Positions 35,293 through 45,479 are shown, counted from the first letter of the stretch. The stretch is 64,000 nucleotides of DNA from Marsupella aquatica (GCA_973895155.1 OZ316897.1:8866001-8930000), one strand, 5' to 3'. The notes: a model not told the origin generated them from the sequence alone. A program made the numbers and translations.

Positions 35293-36408
35293 CTAATCTA
35301 ATAACATGTTGTTGAGATCATCTTCATTAGGTGTTCTGGGAGGCTCTTCCTCAGTTTCTTCTTGTTCCTCTTCGGTCTCCTTGACGACCTCAACTACGTA
35401 AACTGTCGATGTCTCGAGAACACCCAATTGGCCTGCAATTGGTGGTTGAATCTCACGACCTTCAACGCCGTGCCCTTCAATTTGGGATCCTTCATATAAA
35501 TTCCAGTTTGACTCCAGAATCATGATCCAAGATTTTGCAAAATCAATCTGCGCAGAACTCTTATCAATAGCACAACCCTGGCGAGAATTGAGGAGCGTAG
35601 CAGCTAATGTCGATCCGGTTCCACAACAAAGATCAATAACCCAATCCTCTTTCTCAGAGAAATGGGAAACAAACCAAGCCCCCAAACCAACAGGCTTCTG
35701 ATACGGGTTCACAACAAATCCCAACGGATCAACGGACTTCTTTGTTACACATGGAACCTTGATGATATTGACGCGAGACTCATCCGATTAGAAATTGTAC
35801 ATGTTCATGTTCCGAATGCCTTCCTCGCTATAGAAACCTATCGACCAGTTCTCAAAACCCCACGCCAATCGAGCTCCAACGGGACGCTCATGAATGTTAG
35901 TCTTCTCCCAGATTCCAGCCTCGACCCCACAGTTGCATACACTCTCCAGTGCAGACATCACCATATGCGTTTGTTGTAGTGAATGGATCACAACAAACCT
36001 CCACTGCTTAGTGGTCGTCATCTTTGAGAAACTTGTCAACATGTCTAAAATGTCCTTTTCTGTGAAGGCCACTTCATCAAACTCCGAACCAGGAGCATTA
36101 AAACCATACAAAATATCCGCAACCGCAAGGGTGTAAGCCCTTGGCTGAACAAAAGAATCCAAAATTCAAAGATCACCAACATGGAGATAGTAGGGAAAGG
36201 AATCCCCGTCTGCATTTTTCCATGTTTGTTCAAACGCTTCTGCTGTGCCCTCGCCTAAGGACCTCAGCCGATTGTACTTATCGATTGCAGCAAGCACAAA
36301 ATTCTTAAACACATAAGGGATTTCAGCTGAGGGAACAATAATCTCCCCCGCAAAATTATAAGTGACAGTCGAAACCACTTTGCTTTTCCTTTTTGAATTA
36401 ATCTTCAG

Positions 36409-36659
36409 CTGTAAAAATGTCAGACACATCTACAGTTAGAATAGCGTGAGATGAATGCTAAAGCCGATAAAAATCTTGCGATGGAGCACGCTAGCCGATA
36501 GATGAAATTGCTTAGAGACCAACAAAGGAATGCTAAACCCGATAAAAATCTCACGATGGAGCACGCTAGCTGATAGATGCAATCGCTTAGAAACCAACAA
36601 AGGAATGCTAAAGCCGATAAAAATCTTGCGATAAAGCATGCTGTGAGAGGAATGCTTAC
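36409..36659 (-). repeat. Intronic iteron array, 75-bp period
   Basis: In the second intron of the ParB-methyltransferase gene, CCGATAAAAATCT recurs with GATA at 36,466, 36,541 and 36,616, exactly 75 bp apart, in units ending AACAAAGGAATGCTAAA. The core is a relative, not an exact copy, of the 12-bp palindrome. Confidence 0.9.
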
Positions 36660-37640
36660 CGCGTCACTCAATTTCTCCGCCCATATGCCAAGGACCGAGA
36701 CATCTATTTTGTTGGGAAACATTTCTCTGCATGTTGCCCAATCTGGCTGACCAGATATCTGCAAAAATAGTTTCTTCACCTTGGCAAGCTTTTTCAACTT
36801 CTCACCTTCCTTGTGCATTTGATCCAAAGTGATCACCTTCCCGATAACCCTATTCAAGAGACGCTTGACATGCTCCTTATTTGACAGTCCTTGGAGACCT
36901 CAAAATGAATTTAAGTTGAGGTCACCAACAAGTTTATTCATTTTAATCTCCCTTACCGTCAAAGGTTTTACCTTTCCGTTTGCGTTCGTCGTTGCCACAA
37001 TTTTTTTGGGTTGTCCTAAGACAATACCTTTCTCCCACATCTGGAAAATCTGCTCCTGAAGATCCCAAATTTCACCTGTTCGGAAAGCAATTTGGAAAGC
37101 CGGATCATGTTTGGCCATGGAGTCACGAACTCCTGGCGTGTACTCCATCATGCATTCTTGACAACATGCTTTGCGGACATCTTTAGTTGAGCCCACACTC
37201 ATTTCAAGGAAAATATTGTGACAAGCGTGAACTTGGTCAATTTTAGTCATGTTCTTCCGATACTCCTGGTCATAGTTATGTTGGAAGCCTAACTTTCGGA
37301 CCTCGGATCTCGTAAGCCCAGCGTAAACCCAAGCTTCCAGCTCACCATATATTTGCTTCCCGTACATTTTAAACAACTCGGACTTTGCCCGAGCACCATG
37401 ATTCCCTCCAATAATTCTATACTTCCATACCCTTGACTTTAGGATGTCCCAATCTGCGGTTGTGGGACAATCCTTCGGATCCACACACAGCACGAACAGG
37501 GCACTGAAGTTGGTGGGGTTTTTCATGAGTAGTATCTTGATATTTTCCACATGCAATCTATCCACTGGTCTAATCAAAGTTGACAAATCCCCCTCCTCAT
37601 CAAATATGAGATTGTTGACATGCAGAAGCACAGTTGTCCC

Positions 37641-37656
37641 TAAACCCTAAACCCTT
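37641..37656. repeat. Two telomere-type CCCTAAA units
   Basis: CCCTAAACCCTAAACCC lies just inside the second exon of the ParB-methyltransferase gene and overlaps the in-frame TAG at 37,647-37,649. A similar AAACCCTAA telo-box is at about 39,108-39,120. Such boxes are common near plant promoters; two units are too few for an interstitial telomere. Confidence 0.6.
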
Positions 37657-38879
37657 CGTTGCATCAGAAGACTGAGCTCTGCCTTGATTGCGTCCGTCTC
37701 ATACATCGAAAGAGCCGTCTCCTCCTCCTGATCAGCCTACAAAAGCATTGCAAACTCGATTGCAAATTCAATTAAGGAAAGAAACTGCGAGATTTTTATT
37801 GGAGTTCGCATTTGTTCAACATAACTCCACAATCTGCAATTCAAGAAATAAACAGCGAGATTTTTATCGGATTTTGTATTTGTTAAACAGTACAATGACG
37901 TAGTACTTACCAATGGCGCCGCAGGAACCGCGACTGGAACTGATGGAATTGACGGAGCTCTATCTACTTCTACAGCCATCGTCTCAGTCCAGCCAGTCCT
38001 CTTCCTCTTTGTGCTAAGTCCAGAACCAGATGGCCCAGATCCCTCGGATCCTTTACTTTTGCTTGGTTTAACGGATGGTCCTTGATGGTTGCCCTGGCCT
38101 CTCCCACTACCGCCAGTTTCCTGGCTCTTCTTCCCACCGTCAGAGGTTCCCGTGGCATCTCCCCTGCCGCTACCTCTCCCTTTCCCTCTTCCACTTCCCG
38201 AAACCCGACCAGAAGTTGTAGGTTCGTCCACGTCAATATGTGTAGAGGATTGCAGTGGTTCTTTCCGCCCGGACATTTTATTGGCATTAGAACCACTGCT
38301 GCCACTTGAACCTGGTTTCTTGAAAAAGAAATTGCGGACAGGTTTGAACTCTTCACCCACAAGTCTCTTGTACTCAGCGTTCACCCTTAGAAGCATGATG
38401 ACATCACAATCTTGCACATACTGGCCGATCCAAGCCGAACCCATAACATTCATCTCTCTTGCTACCCGAACTTCGGCAACAAGGGGATCTTCTGGATAAC
38501 TGTCCATCGATTTCTCATCAAAGTTATCGAGAGTAACAATGAGAGATGTGAAACCCTTGCGCCCACACATTGTCAAGAAACTAAGGCCCTCTGTCAACAC
38601 TTTTTCCTCCCCGTGGCCAACCATGAACTCAACGACGGCAACAGCAATAACAGGGCCATACGAAACATTAACCTTCGCCAATTTTTGCAACTGGACCCAA
38701 AGGATTGGGGTAGCACAATCTTCAAAACCTATGGACTATAATCAAGCGTCACGGAAGTACTATGACTTCTTGATACACTTGACCTCTTCACAAATGTCTT
38801 CACTCATCCAAATTGCATTGGTGAGGCTTGTCATGAGACTTTCTGCCTCAGCAGATCCACTCTTTCCACTAGCAGCCAT

Positions 38880-39115
38880 GGCAAAGTCTGCAAATAAACA
38901 AATTCTAATGCAAAGAGCGATAAAATTATTGCCGCCAATCTCACAGCACATGTGAACACGACATCTCATCACACAAGGACAAAGAGACCCGCAATGCAAA
39001 TGACCGATAAAATTTTCGCAAAAGTGAGCCTTCTTTAAATTGACGGCCGAGTGTATAGGTCAAAAAATCAGCTACGGAACCCTAAATCCAAAACCTTTAC
39101 CCCCAAACCTAAACC
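38880..39115 (-). promoter_or_regulatory. Upstream region of the ParB-methyltransferase gene
   Basis: The gap contains motif relatives GCGATAAAATTATTGC (38,917) and CCGATAAAATTTTCGC (39,002) and a telo-box. No TATA box was seen. Confidence 0.45.
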
Positions 39116-39830
39116 CTAATCATAGTTGAACCTCGCCAGAGTGAAGCGTTCGATCCGCTTCTTGGGCCATTGGGGAATATGAGTGACGCGATGATCATAA
39201 GCCCACAACCAATGGAAATCAACTTCACTAGTCTCAGGATTCACTACTGCTACTAAATACCGGCGTGACGGAATGTCACAACAAGCATTTGTGCAGCATG
39301 GACAGATCTCACCATTGGCAAGGACGTTCATCCACAGGCAACTTACATAGATCAAGTTAAAGAGCGCACAGACCGGCTCGGGGGGGGAGTTGACGAATCT
39401 TGTATGAATATAGTTTCCCACCAGTGTCAATAAAAAACTTGGTGGCAAGAGGATTGTCCAGCTCGTCAATCACATCCTGAATCTCATTGAATGCTCTACG
39501 TCTATTGTCGGCATAGAATTCTGGCTCATAAGCAGGATCGCCTTTCACAACATGACAGCAGTGGAGTATAAAACGTCTTACTGCACCGGTTTTCAGAAAG
39601 AGTAGGATAACTCTTCTAGAAAATCCAACATATCTATCCCACCAAATATAAATTTCTCCCCCTACCTGATCTACGTAGAAGTGAAATGCGTTATGGTAAA
39701 ACGGTTTTACTACCAGCCTGCATATCTTTAAAATTAGTGACTCATCCAGCCTCCTTAGCTGGTCCAGCATGGCTCCATTCCCCCATTCTGGAGGATCCGG
39801 GTAGGGTACAAAAATGCGTCGCTCAAGCAT
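39116..39830 (-). pseudogene. Cys-containing protein gene with homopolymer frameshift
   Basis: The first frame starts MLERRIFVPYPDPPEWGNG (39,830) and runs to about 39,390. A run of eight G on the plus strand (39,380-39,387) shifts the frame, and the protein continues as PEPVCALFNLIYVSCLWMN to a stop at 39,116. The joined reading is about 235 residues. Near the end it has EICPCCTNACC, a possible zinc-binding cluster, and a Trp-rich segment. I do not recognise the family. One extra or missing base in the run explains the break, which could be a real mutation or a sequencing error. Confidence 0.5.
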
Positions 39831-40145
39831 GGCCTGATCACCGGATAGAAATCAGGAATAAATTTTGGAGAACATACTAATTACAATTCTACAAGTTTCA
39901 TCCAACTTTACAGTAGCTTGTATAACGGGTTGTGAAGCCAATGCACTTGTCAACTAATCGTCCGAAGAGGCGCAAACAAATACACTCTGGACCACACATC
40001 CCAAAGTTAGGGGAGGCAGAGTCAATTACATTCAAAGTGTTTCTTTACAAGCTCTTCTCGAGCAAACCTTAGAGCACCCAAAATCGACTAGAGGAATGAG
40101 GAGTGCGATATTTTTATCAAATTTTTGCAGCAGTGCCTCATCCAC

Positions 40146-40675
40146 TCAGACTCGTCCATGCCATGCAAGAATTGTCCGCTTTCCGCTTTCTCCAAGATAT
40201 ATCCAAACTCTACGAAACTGATCTAACTGCTCATACAAAAAGCACCCAAGCATATCTATGGGAGGGAGGAAATGAGTTTCCTCTCGGAAGACCCTAGCAA
40301 TATGTATGTTTGAGAGAAGGTCGGCATTAGGAATGCTTGCGAGCATTTTGTTTATGTCATTGATCTCACGGACTGCATATTTCAATAGCGCCCAAAATCG
40401 TGTACCAACAACAAGGTGGCTCCAAGACAAATGATTGTTCTTATTCGAGTCAGTCATTCTTCTGGTAGAAGTTTTGGGTCAAGGCCAAGATGTTCATCTT
40501 GTGTGCAAGACAAGGCTAGGAGGGGCCAAATGTGAGATTCAACGAGTTCATCGGGAAGTCCATTCAACAAACTTCCGCATTCCACACCGGGCACTTTTCC
40601 TCGAATATATTTCCTACGCTCGTGGGCTAAAAAGGATCCCATCTTTGCAACGATTAGATTCTCCGATGCAGCCAT
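40146..40675 (-). pseudogene. F-box-like gene with one frameshift
   Basis: Starts MAASENLIVAKMGSF at 40,675. LLNGLPDELVESHIWPLL at about residues 39-56 resembles the first half of an F-box (LPDELvexIxxLL), the part of ubiquitin-ligase adaptors that binds SKP1. The frame ends at a TGA overlapping the ATG of the next frame (ATGACTGAC at about 40,457). That next frame continues as a plausible C-terminal part (LSWSHLVVGTRFWALLKYAV) to 40,146. This looks like one gene broken by a one-base indel. The start MAAS is shared with the ParB-methyltransferase gene. Substrate-recognition repeats are absent. Confidence 0.45.
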
Positions 40676-40869
40676 GAAGCATAGCTACCAAAACCACCAA
40701 TAAAAATACCTTCAATCACCAGGTGTAACCGAACACATCCACAGTACCAACCCTGCATGACAGTTTAACGATTAGGACTCGTGACATATTATATTCGCTG
40801 CGCAAGGGTAGGACTTGTTTATTTAAATATGTCCTTACAAGACACGCCTCAATGAAAAGGTCGAAACAC

Positions 40870-41178
40870 TCATCGTGAAAGGTTCACCCAAGGGTCTTCA
40901 TTCCAAATCTTACAATAGAAGTGAGCCTGTTTGTGGTACTTGTTGTCAAGACGACGACAACAATAGTTACAAGAAAACTCCAAAGAATGTAAACACACCG
41001 TTAACATCAACCTCGAACGAATTGGAATTCCTGCATCATTCATTTCGCAGAATTCAATGCGGAGAGAGTTCTGCCTATCTCCAGGATCAGTACCACCCAT
41101 CCACAATGCTCCTATACCAATGGGGAGAACTTTGAGTCGCAAGAGTCTCTTGTCAACCGGCGTGCACGTTTGACACAA
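40870..41178 (-). CDS. Cys-rich ORF, unrecognised
   Basis: A 102-residue frame starts MCQTCTPVDKRLLRLKVLP and has a second Cys cluster, SCNYCCRR, followed by a His/Cys pair (HKQAHFYC). The pattern suggests metal binding. It lies between the F-box-like gene and a motif cluster and could be an exon of a larger minus-strand gene that begins at 42,505. Confidence 0.35.
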   Translation of the reverse strand: MCQTCTPVDKRLLRLKVLPIGIGALWMGGTDPGDRQNSLRIEFCEMNDAGIPIRSRLMLTVCLHSLEFSCNYCCRRLDNKYHKQAHFYCKIWNEDPWVNLSR

Positions 41179-41326
41179 TTTTTAAGGAAGATAACCATTT
41201 GTCACAATACCTGTTGTCCACGGAGTGCAATCGACCTTCCGTTGTGCCTCCTAAACCCGGCAACACTGTGACATCAGAGATGAAGATGAATCTCCAAACA
41301 AAACAAAGGAAAATGATTCTCACAGG

Positions 41327-41670
41327 AGGATGCGATAAGTTTATCGCACTCCGCATTCGAATTGAAAATATGACTTCCTCAGACACCTAAGCCCTGAATT
41401 CAATCTTTCACAAAAATGACAACTCCGATAAATTTATCGGATTCTCAATTACTCCTCTTTCCATGAAAGGAATGAAGACTCCGATAAATTTATCGGAATG
41501 AAGGCAACACCTCTCTAAACACTGGATCAAATGATTTCAATAGAGGAATGCAGAATGCGATAAATTTATCGCAGTCCGCTTGGATCTAGACATTTTACAC
41601 TAAATGACTAGTTAGTCTTACATGGAGAACTTGAATAGGAATGGCTGTTTCGATAAATTTATCGGGTTTT
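41327..41670. repeat. Cluster of palindromic motifs near the right side of the element
   Basis: Five sites lie within 340 bp: GATAAGTTTATC at 41,334 and exact GATAAATTTATC at 41,427, 41,483, 41,559 and 41,652. The flanks extend the symmetry, as in TCCGATAAATTTATCGGA at 41,480-41,497 and GCGATAAATTTATCGC at 41,557-41,572. They are 56-93 bp apart and are not in a strict tandem array. Confidence 0.92.
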
Positions 41671-42022
41671 CGGTAGAAAGAGTCGAATCGCTTGAGAGGA
41701 ATGTAAGACTCGATGGGAGTTTGGTATTCGCTCTCAGTCAGGAGATATTTGCTCTGGCAAAAGCAAACGTTTTATGGGCAGCCCGCTCCTCTTTACATAG
41801 GAGATGCTCTAAACCATGGTTAATTTCCCATTAACCATGGTTAAGTTTCCCCTTTACCTGGGTTAGTGCGTGGTCGTTCCTGGATTACGCTGTTCGGACC
41901 AAGTTACTCGCAGTTTGGACTTTTTCACTGACGGAATGTAAAACCCAATGCATGTATCGCTCCCTGCATTCCCACGGCGATGCAATGAAGGAAAGTGGCG
42001 TTTCAAAGAGTTTTTGCCAGTT

Positions 42023-42505
42023 TTATCGGTCATTGCATTGCCTTAAAAAAAAACAGGATCGGGCTAAACAAGAACTCCAACACACTTCTCGGTCGGTCCA
42101 AAATCGTGTTAAATCCTGGTTGTCCAGGAACAATAGCTTGGCCAGCTCCGTGTTGGGGATCAACCTATGTGTACAATGAAAGTATATCCCCTCTGTACGG
42201 AACTCTAATCCCGCCTCCATGTTCCAAGTCCTATTTTGGGGAATCCTGATCTCTACCCGCATGAAATTGGTGAGACCTGTGGCCTGAAAAATCTCCTTGC
42301 ACTCCTCCATCATCTTGGCAGAAGTCCGGGGGTAGACTCTTCGGAAAACCCTCCTCTCAACGGATGCGCTACGGGTATCTGGTCGGATACTCATGGCTGT
42401 GTGTCTTCCTTTTCTCTCTTTAGCAATTTGCGACGCAATGTAGTCCCGGTAAGCAGCCTTGTACCTACGAATGCAAGCCGCACTGAACTCAGGCTGATCA
42501 AGCAT
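42023..42505 (-). CDS. Unrecognised ORF at right side of the element
   Basis: A 160-residue frame begins MLDQPEFSAACIRRYKAAYRD and is Arg-rich in its first half. RVEIRIPQNRTWNMEAGLEF and a Leu/Asp-rich helix-like segment follow. Its length and balanced composition suggest real coding sequence, possibly a first exon. No motif identifies it. Confidence 0.4.
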   Translation of the reverse strand: MLDQPEFSAACIRRYKAAYRDYIASQIAKERKGRHTAMSIRPDTRSASVERRVFRRVYPRTSAKMMEECKEIFQATGLTNFMRVEIRIPQNRTWNMEAGLEFRTEGIYFHCTHRLIPNTELAKLLFLDNQDLTRFWTDREVCWSSCLARSCFFLRQCNDR

Positions 42506-42727
42506 CCATACTCCGGAAAAATCCCTTGATCACGAAATCCCGTCACAAAATCCGGTAGCAAAATTCAAACCCTGGCCCGAACGGCCCCCGTCACTCGATC
42601 AAGAACCACTCTCAATTCCCAGAAGTCACCCAATGCTGCCACTGTTGCTATCGTCACAAGATCTCAATAAAATTTCATAGCTCTCCAAGCCAAGCGCCAA
42701 GGGATTACTTCAAAAAAATGGGGAGAT

Positions 42728-43130
42728 ATGTCGAGAGCTTTCAGCAATGAGGTGTGGGAAAAAAATGCATTTGCTTTTTGCACTTGGGTGAGTTACTCCC
42801 GGCTTGCGGCCTCCTCCTTGCGCCTACTATCCCACTCGTGGGAGCTTTTACTCCTGCTTGCCTCCTCCTGCTGGGGCTTGCTACTCCTGGGGCGGCCCTC
42901 CGTCTCGCGCCTGCTGCCTCCCAACTTGCGGGCACGCAGCCCTACGCTGGGCCCTCCACCTGGCGCCCCACGGCTCTCGGGCTCCTCCTCCCCGGCTGAC
43001 TCCGCCTGGCGCCCCACGGCTCGCGGGCTCCTGTCTCCCGGCAGTGTTTTAATGCTCCTGGCTCCTTCCTCTGATAGAGGGTTTTTTAAACCCCTCTAAA
43101 GCCTCCCCACTAAATTGGGCCTCCACAAAG
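42728..43130. other. GC-rich low-complexity block
   Basis: The block is C-rich on the plus strand and contains two direct copies, 49 bp apart, of CTGGCGCCCCACGGCTC. Frames are open on both strands only because stops are rare at this composition. A boundary between the element and other repeats may lie here. Confidence 0.5.
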
Positions 43131-43134
43131 GGTC

Positions 43135-43680
43135 CCCATAGCCGGGCCCCCCTAGTCTAGCCGCTCCCCAATATTACACCGGGGCCAAGAAAAACTGCCA
43201 GGGTCTCCAAATATTAATTGGTGGTATCCCCTTAAGATGCCTAATTTTCTTCTCCCACAACGACAAGACCCAAGAGAGCAAAGGGTCAGTTAAAAAAATA
43301 GTTCCTCCCGGGTTCAAATAGCTCCGGCCCTCCAGAGCAACATGAACACACACCGGGATGATTAACTTTTGAGAAATTAAAAAAAAATGAAAAATTCTTG
43401 TGTATATTGGCTTATTTATTTACATGCATCTTGCCAATAACACCTAACGGTGACTTTTCGAGACGGGGACCCCGTCACAACCTAGTTCTATGTCTTTTTC
43501 ATCTGCCGCTGCTCCATATCTCTTTCACCTCCATAGTCACCACATTCACCGCCGCGCCATTGCTCCATTGCTCCCTCCTGCCGCTCCATGTTCAGATCAT
43601 ATGCTTTTCTCCACCCTTCCTAAGAGAAATGTGCAAAAAGAAACCAAGCATCTTTAGTGGCAATGTACTTAAAAGTTGTT
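43135..43680. other. Intergenic, nothing clear
   Basis: I saw no credible gene and no match to other parts of the window. It may be remnant transposon sequence. Confidence 0.35.
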
Positions 43681-43689
43681 CTAAGTAAA

Positions 43690-43965
43690 CGATGTTTTTT
43701 TGTGAGTAAAATGACTTTTTATGGATTCATTTTTAATGTGCCAGCAACACAGGAGTGGGAAATAAGCAGGTTGAGCTGCAGCCAATGGCACTTTGCCATG
43801 TTGCAACAGTAGGCCCGACACCAATGACCACAGAGGTTCAGTTATGTTTACTGAGGCAATACCAACCCATATCCAAAATGGGGGTCAGATAGATTAGTAA
43901 ATAAATTTGTTTGAGGGACACCTTACTAAACTCCGTTAGTTTGAGAGACAGGTTAATAAAAGCTA
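43690..43965. mobile_element. Solo right arm of a foldback MITE
   Basis: The sequence from about 43,690 (TGAGTAAAATGACTTTTT) to 43,965 (AGACAGGTTAATAAAAGCT) matches the right arm and part of the loop of the complete element at 48,214-48,944. The left arm is missing. Its right flank, TTAATTATAATTACAGAGGAGAT, also matches the right flank of the complete element. Confidence 0.75.
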
Positions 43966-43969
43966 TTTA

Positions 43970-45130
43970 ATTATAATTACAGAGGAGATCGAAAGAAATT
44001 GAAAAGCTTCCATGTTTCAATTGAGAACTTTCTAGTTTTATTGTGAATGAGAACTCCAAATTTTATTCTGAATTTTTTCCACCAGCTTATAATACCCGGT
44101 TTAACACTGGTGTGTGGGTTTTACTTTTGGATTTGCTAGAATGATTAGTGAGGTGAGTAACTCTAGTAGTTGTGAATATCGTCCAATATAATCCCTTCCA
44201 TCTTGGCATGGCCCGAGTGTTAAGTTTGCCCTGTGGGCTTTACTTTTGAGTTTGCTGGTTTAGTTGAGGTGAGTAATTCTAGCACTTGTCAATACCATCC
44301 AATGGAATCACTTCCATCCTATCGGTCAGAATAACATAATGCAAGCACTTCAATTACACGTTTGCCAATGCAGTCTTCGACACCATTGCTTTGATGTGTA
44401 ATCACATCCTGAAAATTTAGACATACACTTCCAGATGGCACACACATGATGCAATGATAAGCCCTTAATTTACGTGAGCTGACAATGTGTAAACCAAAAT
44501 GAGTGGATAGCCACGGAAATAAGTTACAAGTAAAATTACAGGTACACAACCAACACTCCAGCTCGATGGAAATACCTACTTTAAGTTCCACCAAATCCAC
44601 TCGTAAAGGTTACAGAGGGCAGACAAACTGAGCAAATTCGATTCAGAAAGAAGACTAATTTCCGATTCTCATATCCCTACGTTCATGTATTGTGATAACA
44701 ATGCCAGATTCCCGATCAATCAGCTGTTCTACACCCAGAGCACCCTTTCCAAGGTCACTATCCGACCATGGATCCATGGCGTGTGAGAGTTTTCTGCCCT
44801 TTCAAAATGCAACTCCACGATTGATTTCGAGGGCATGAGTTCGGGTTCCGCTCGTCTACCATGGAAATTCCGGTGCTTCATGTAGACGTAGTTCTGCTCT
44901 CCATTTGTGACCGACGCCTACTTCGCATTCTGCGGGTAATACTTGAAAAGCCTGTGGCAAGCTTTATCTACGGAAGCCGGATTGAGAGCGTGTGTAGCCC
45001 ATGAATCCAGGACTTCCCTGCTCGATTAATCTGGTAGAGTGACTCAGCAATCTTCGTCCGAATCTACCCTAGGAGCCATTTCGATCTCCATTTTAGAGTT
45101 TTCACAGTTCTAGGACAAATGTTACGGCTA
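43970..45130. repeat. Shuffled HNL downstream flank fragments
   Basis: Up to 44,776 this is an HNL downstream flank module, including the ACACAACCAACACTCCAGCT block (about 44,541) and the ATGGATCC block. It then switches abruptly to the GGCGTGTGAGAGTTTTCTGC sequence that in the alpha and beta copies lies at about 2,656 and 23,627. Confidence 0.65.
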
Positions 45131-45139
45131 AGTCATTGA

Positions 45140-45470
45140 TATGTAAACAACGAATGGTTTCGAGCTCAATGATACAGCAACATGATCACAGAAATATATG
45201 AATTCCATGTCGCTAAACATTCTGTCCTACTGTTCGAAAGCAACACCGCCCTGTATGGCAGTTCTTGCCAATACCTTGCCCGAAGTATCTGACCCGCATA
45301 TCAAAATCTGTTCCCGGAGTGCTTGAAAGCCAAGTTTGGGGATTGATTGCCTCAGCAGCACGGGTAAGGAGCACTCGATCCTTCTACAAACTTTGAAACA
45401 TACGAAGACTTGATAATTCTGCAGATTTGTCACTGAAAAGAAACCAAACATATTGAGCTGTAACCATATT
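45140..45470 (-). pseudogene. Recurrent ORF of unknown family, third copy
   Basis: This is a relative of the ORF at 24,004-24,321. The readable part (45,227-45,451) has LGFQALREQILICG and GGVAFEQ; it then meets a stop where the better copy continues. Confidence 0.4.
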
Positions 45471-45479
45471 GTATAAAGA

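Larger units (their letters stand above)
35293..38879 (-). pseudogene. ParB-like domain plus DNA methyltransferase gene, with in-frame stops
   Basis: ATG at 38,879 (MAASGKSGSAEAESLM). After three stops at 38,762-38,736 the frame opens at about 38,735 and runs to 37,911, with a globular part and a Gly/Ser/Lys-rich linker. Introns 37,910-37,737 (GTAAGT..TTGTAG) and 36,659-36,409 (GTAAGC..TTACAG) are both phase 0. The second exon holds a ParB-like domain: IRPVDRLHVENIKILL, then YRIIGGNHGARAKSEL, then LGFQHNYDQEYRK, echoing the ParB RPxxRxxE, GxxR and later helices. The third exon holds a methyltransferase in beta order: LAVADILYGFN (motif IV, DILY in place of DPPY), then KPVGLGAWF (motif X) and VIDLCCGTGSTLAA (motif I). 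Base target (N6A or N4C) cannot be told. In-frame stops at 37,649 (TAG), 36,902 (TGA), 36,168 (TGA) and 35,790 (TAA) break an otherwise single frame, so this copy is probably inactive. ParB-methylase fusions are otherwise typical of bacteria and phages. Confidence 0.7.
30600..42520. mobile_element. Candidate large DNA element with DUF7869, ParB-MTase and palindromic iterons
   Basis: The region is marked by 11 exact copies of the palindrome GATAAATTTATC, plus variants, none of which I saw elsewhere in the window. It carries a DUF7869-like transposase-type gene on the plus strand converging on a ParB-like/DNA-methyltransferase gene, followed by Cys-rich, F-box-like and unrecognised minus-strand genes. 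None of these is similar to the HNL cluster. Terminal inverted repeats and a target-site duplication were not found by eye, so the limits are only the outermost motif-related sequences and genes. The combination is consistent with a mobile element; an alternative is a captured viral or bacterial block that later acquired introns. Confidence 0.55.

Noticed and set aside
37641-37656. Interstitial telomere or chromosome-end fusion
   Set aside because: Only two CCCTAAA units are present. Telo-boxes of this size are common in plant gene regions.
30600-42520. Endogenous giant-virus insertion
   Set aside because: ParB-methylase and DUF7869-type genes could suggest it, but I saw no capsid, polymerase, packaging ATPase or other viral hallmark, and the main genes have spliceosomal introns.
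42741-43099. Overlapping Pro/Ala/Arg-rich frames on both strands at 42.7-43.1 kb
   Set aside because: Composition-driven openness in GC-rich low-complexity DNA; no consistent protein on either strand.
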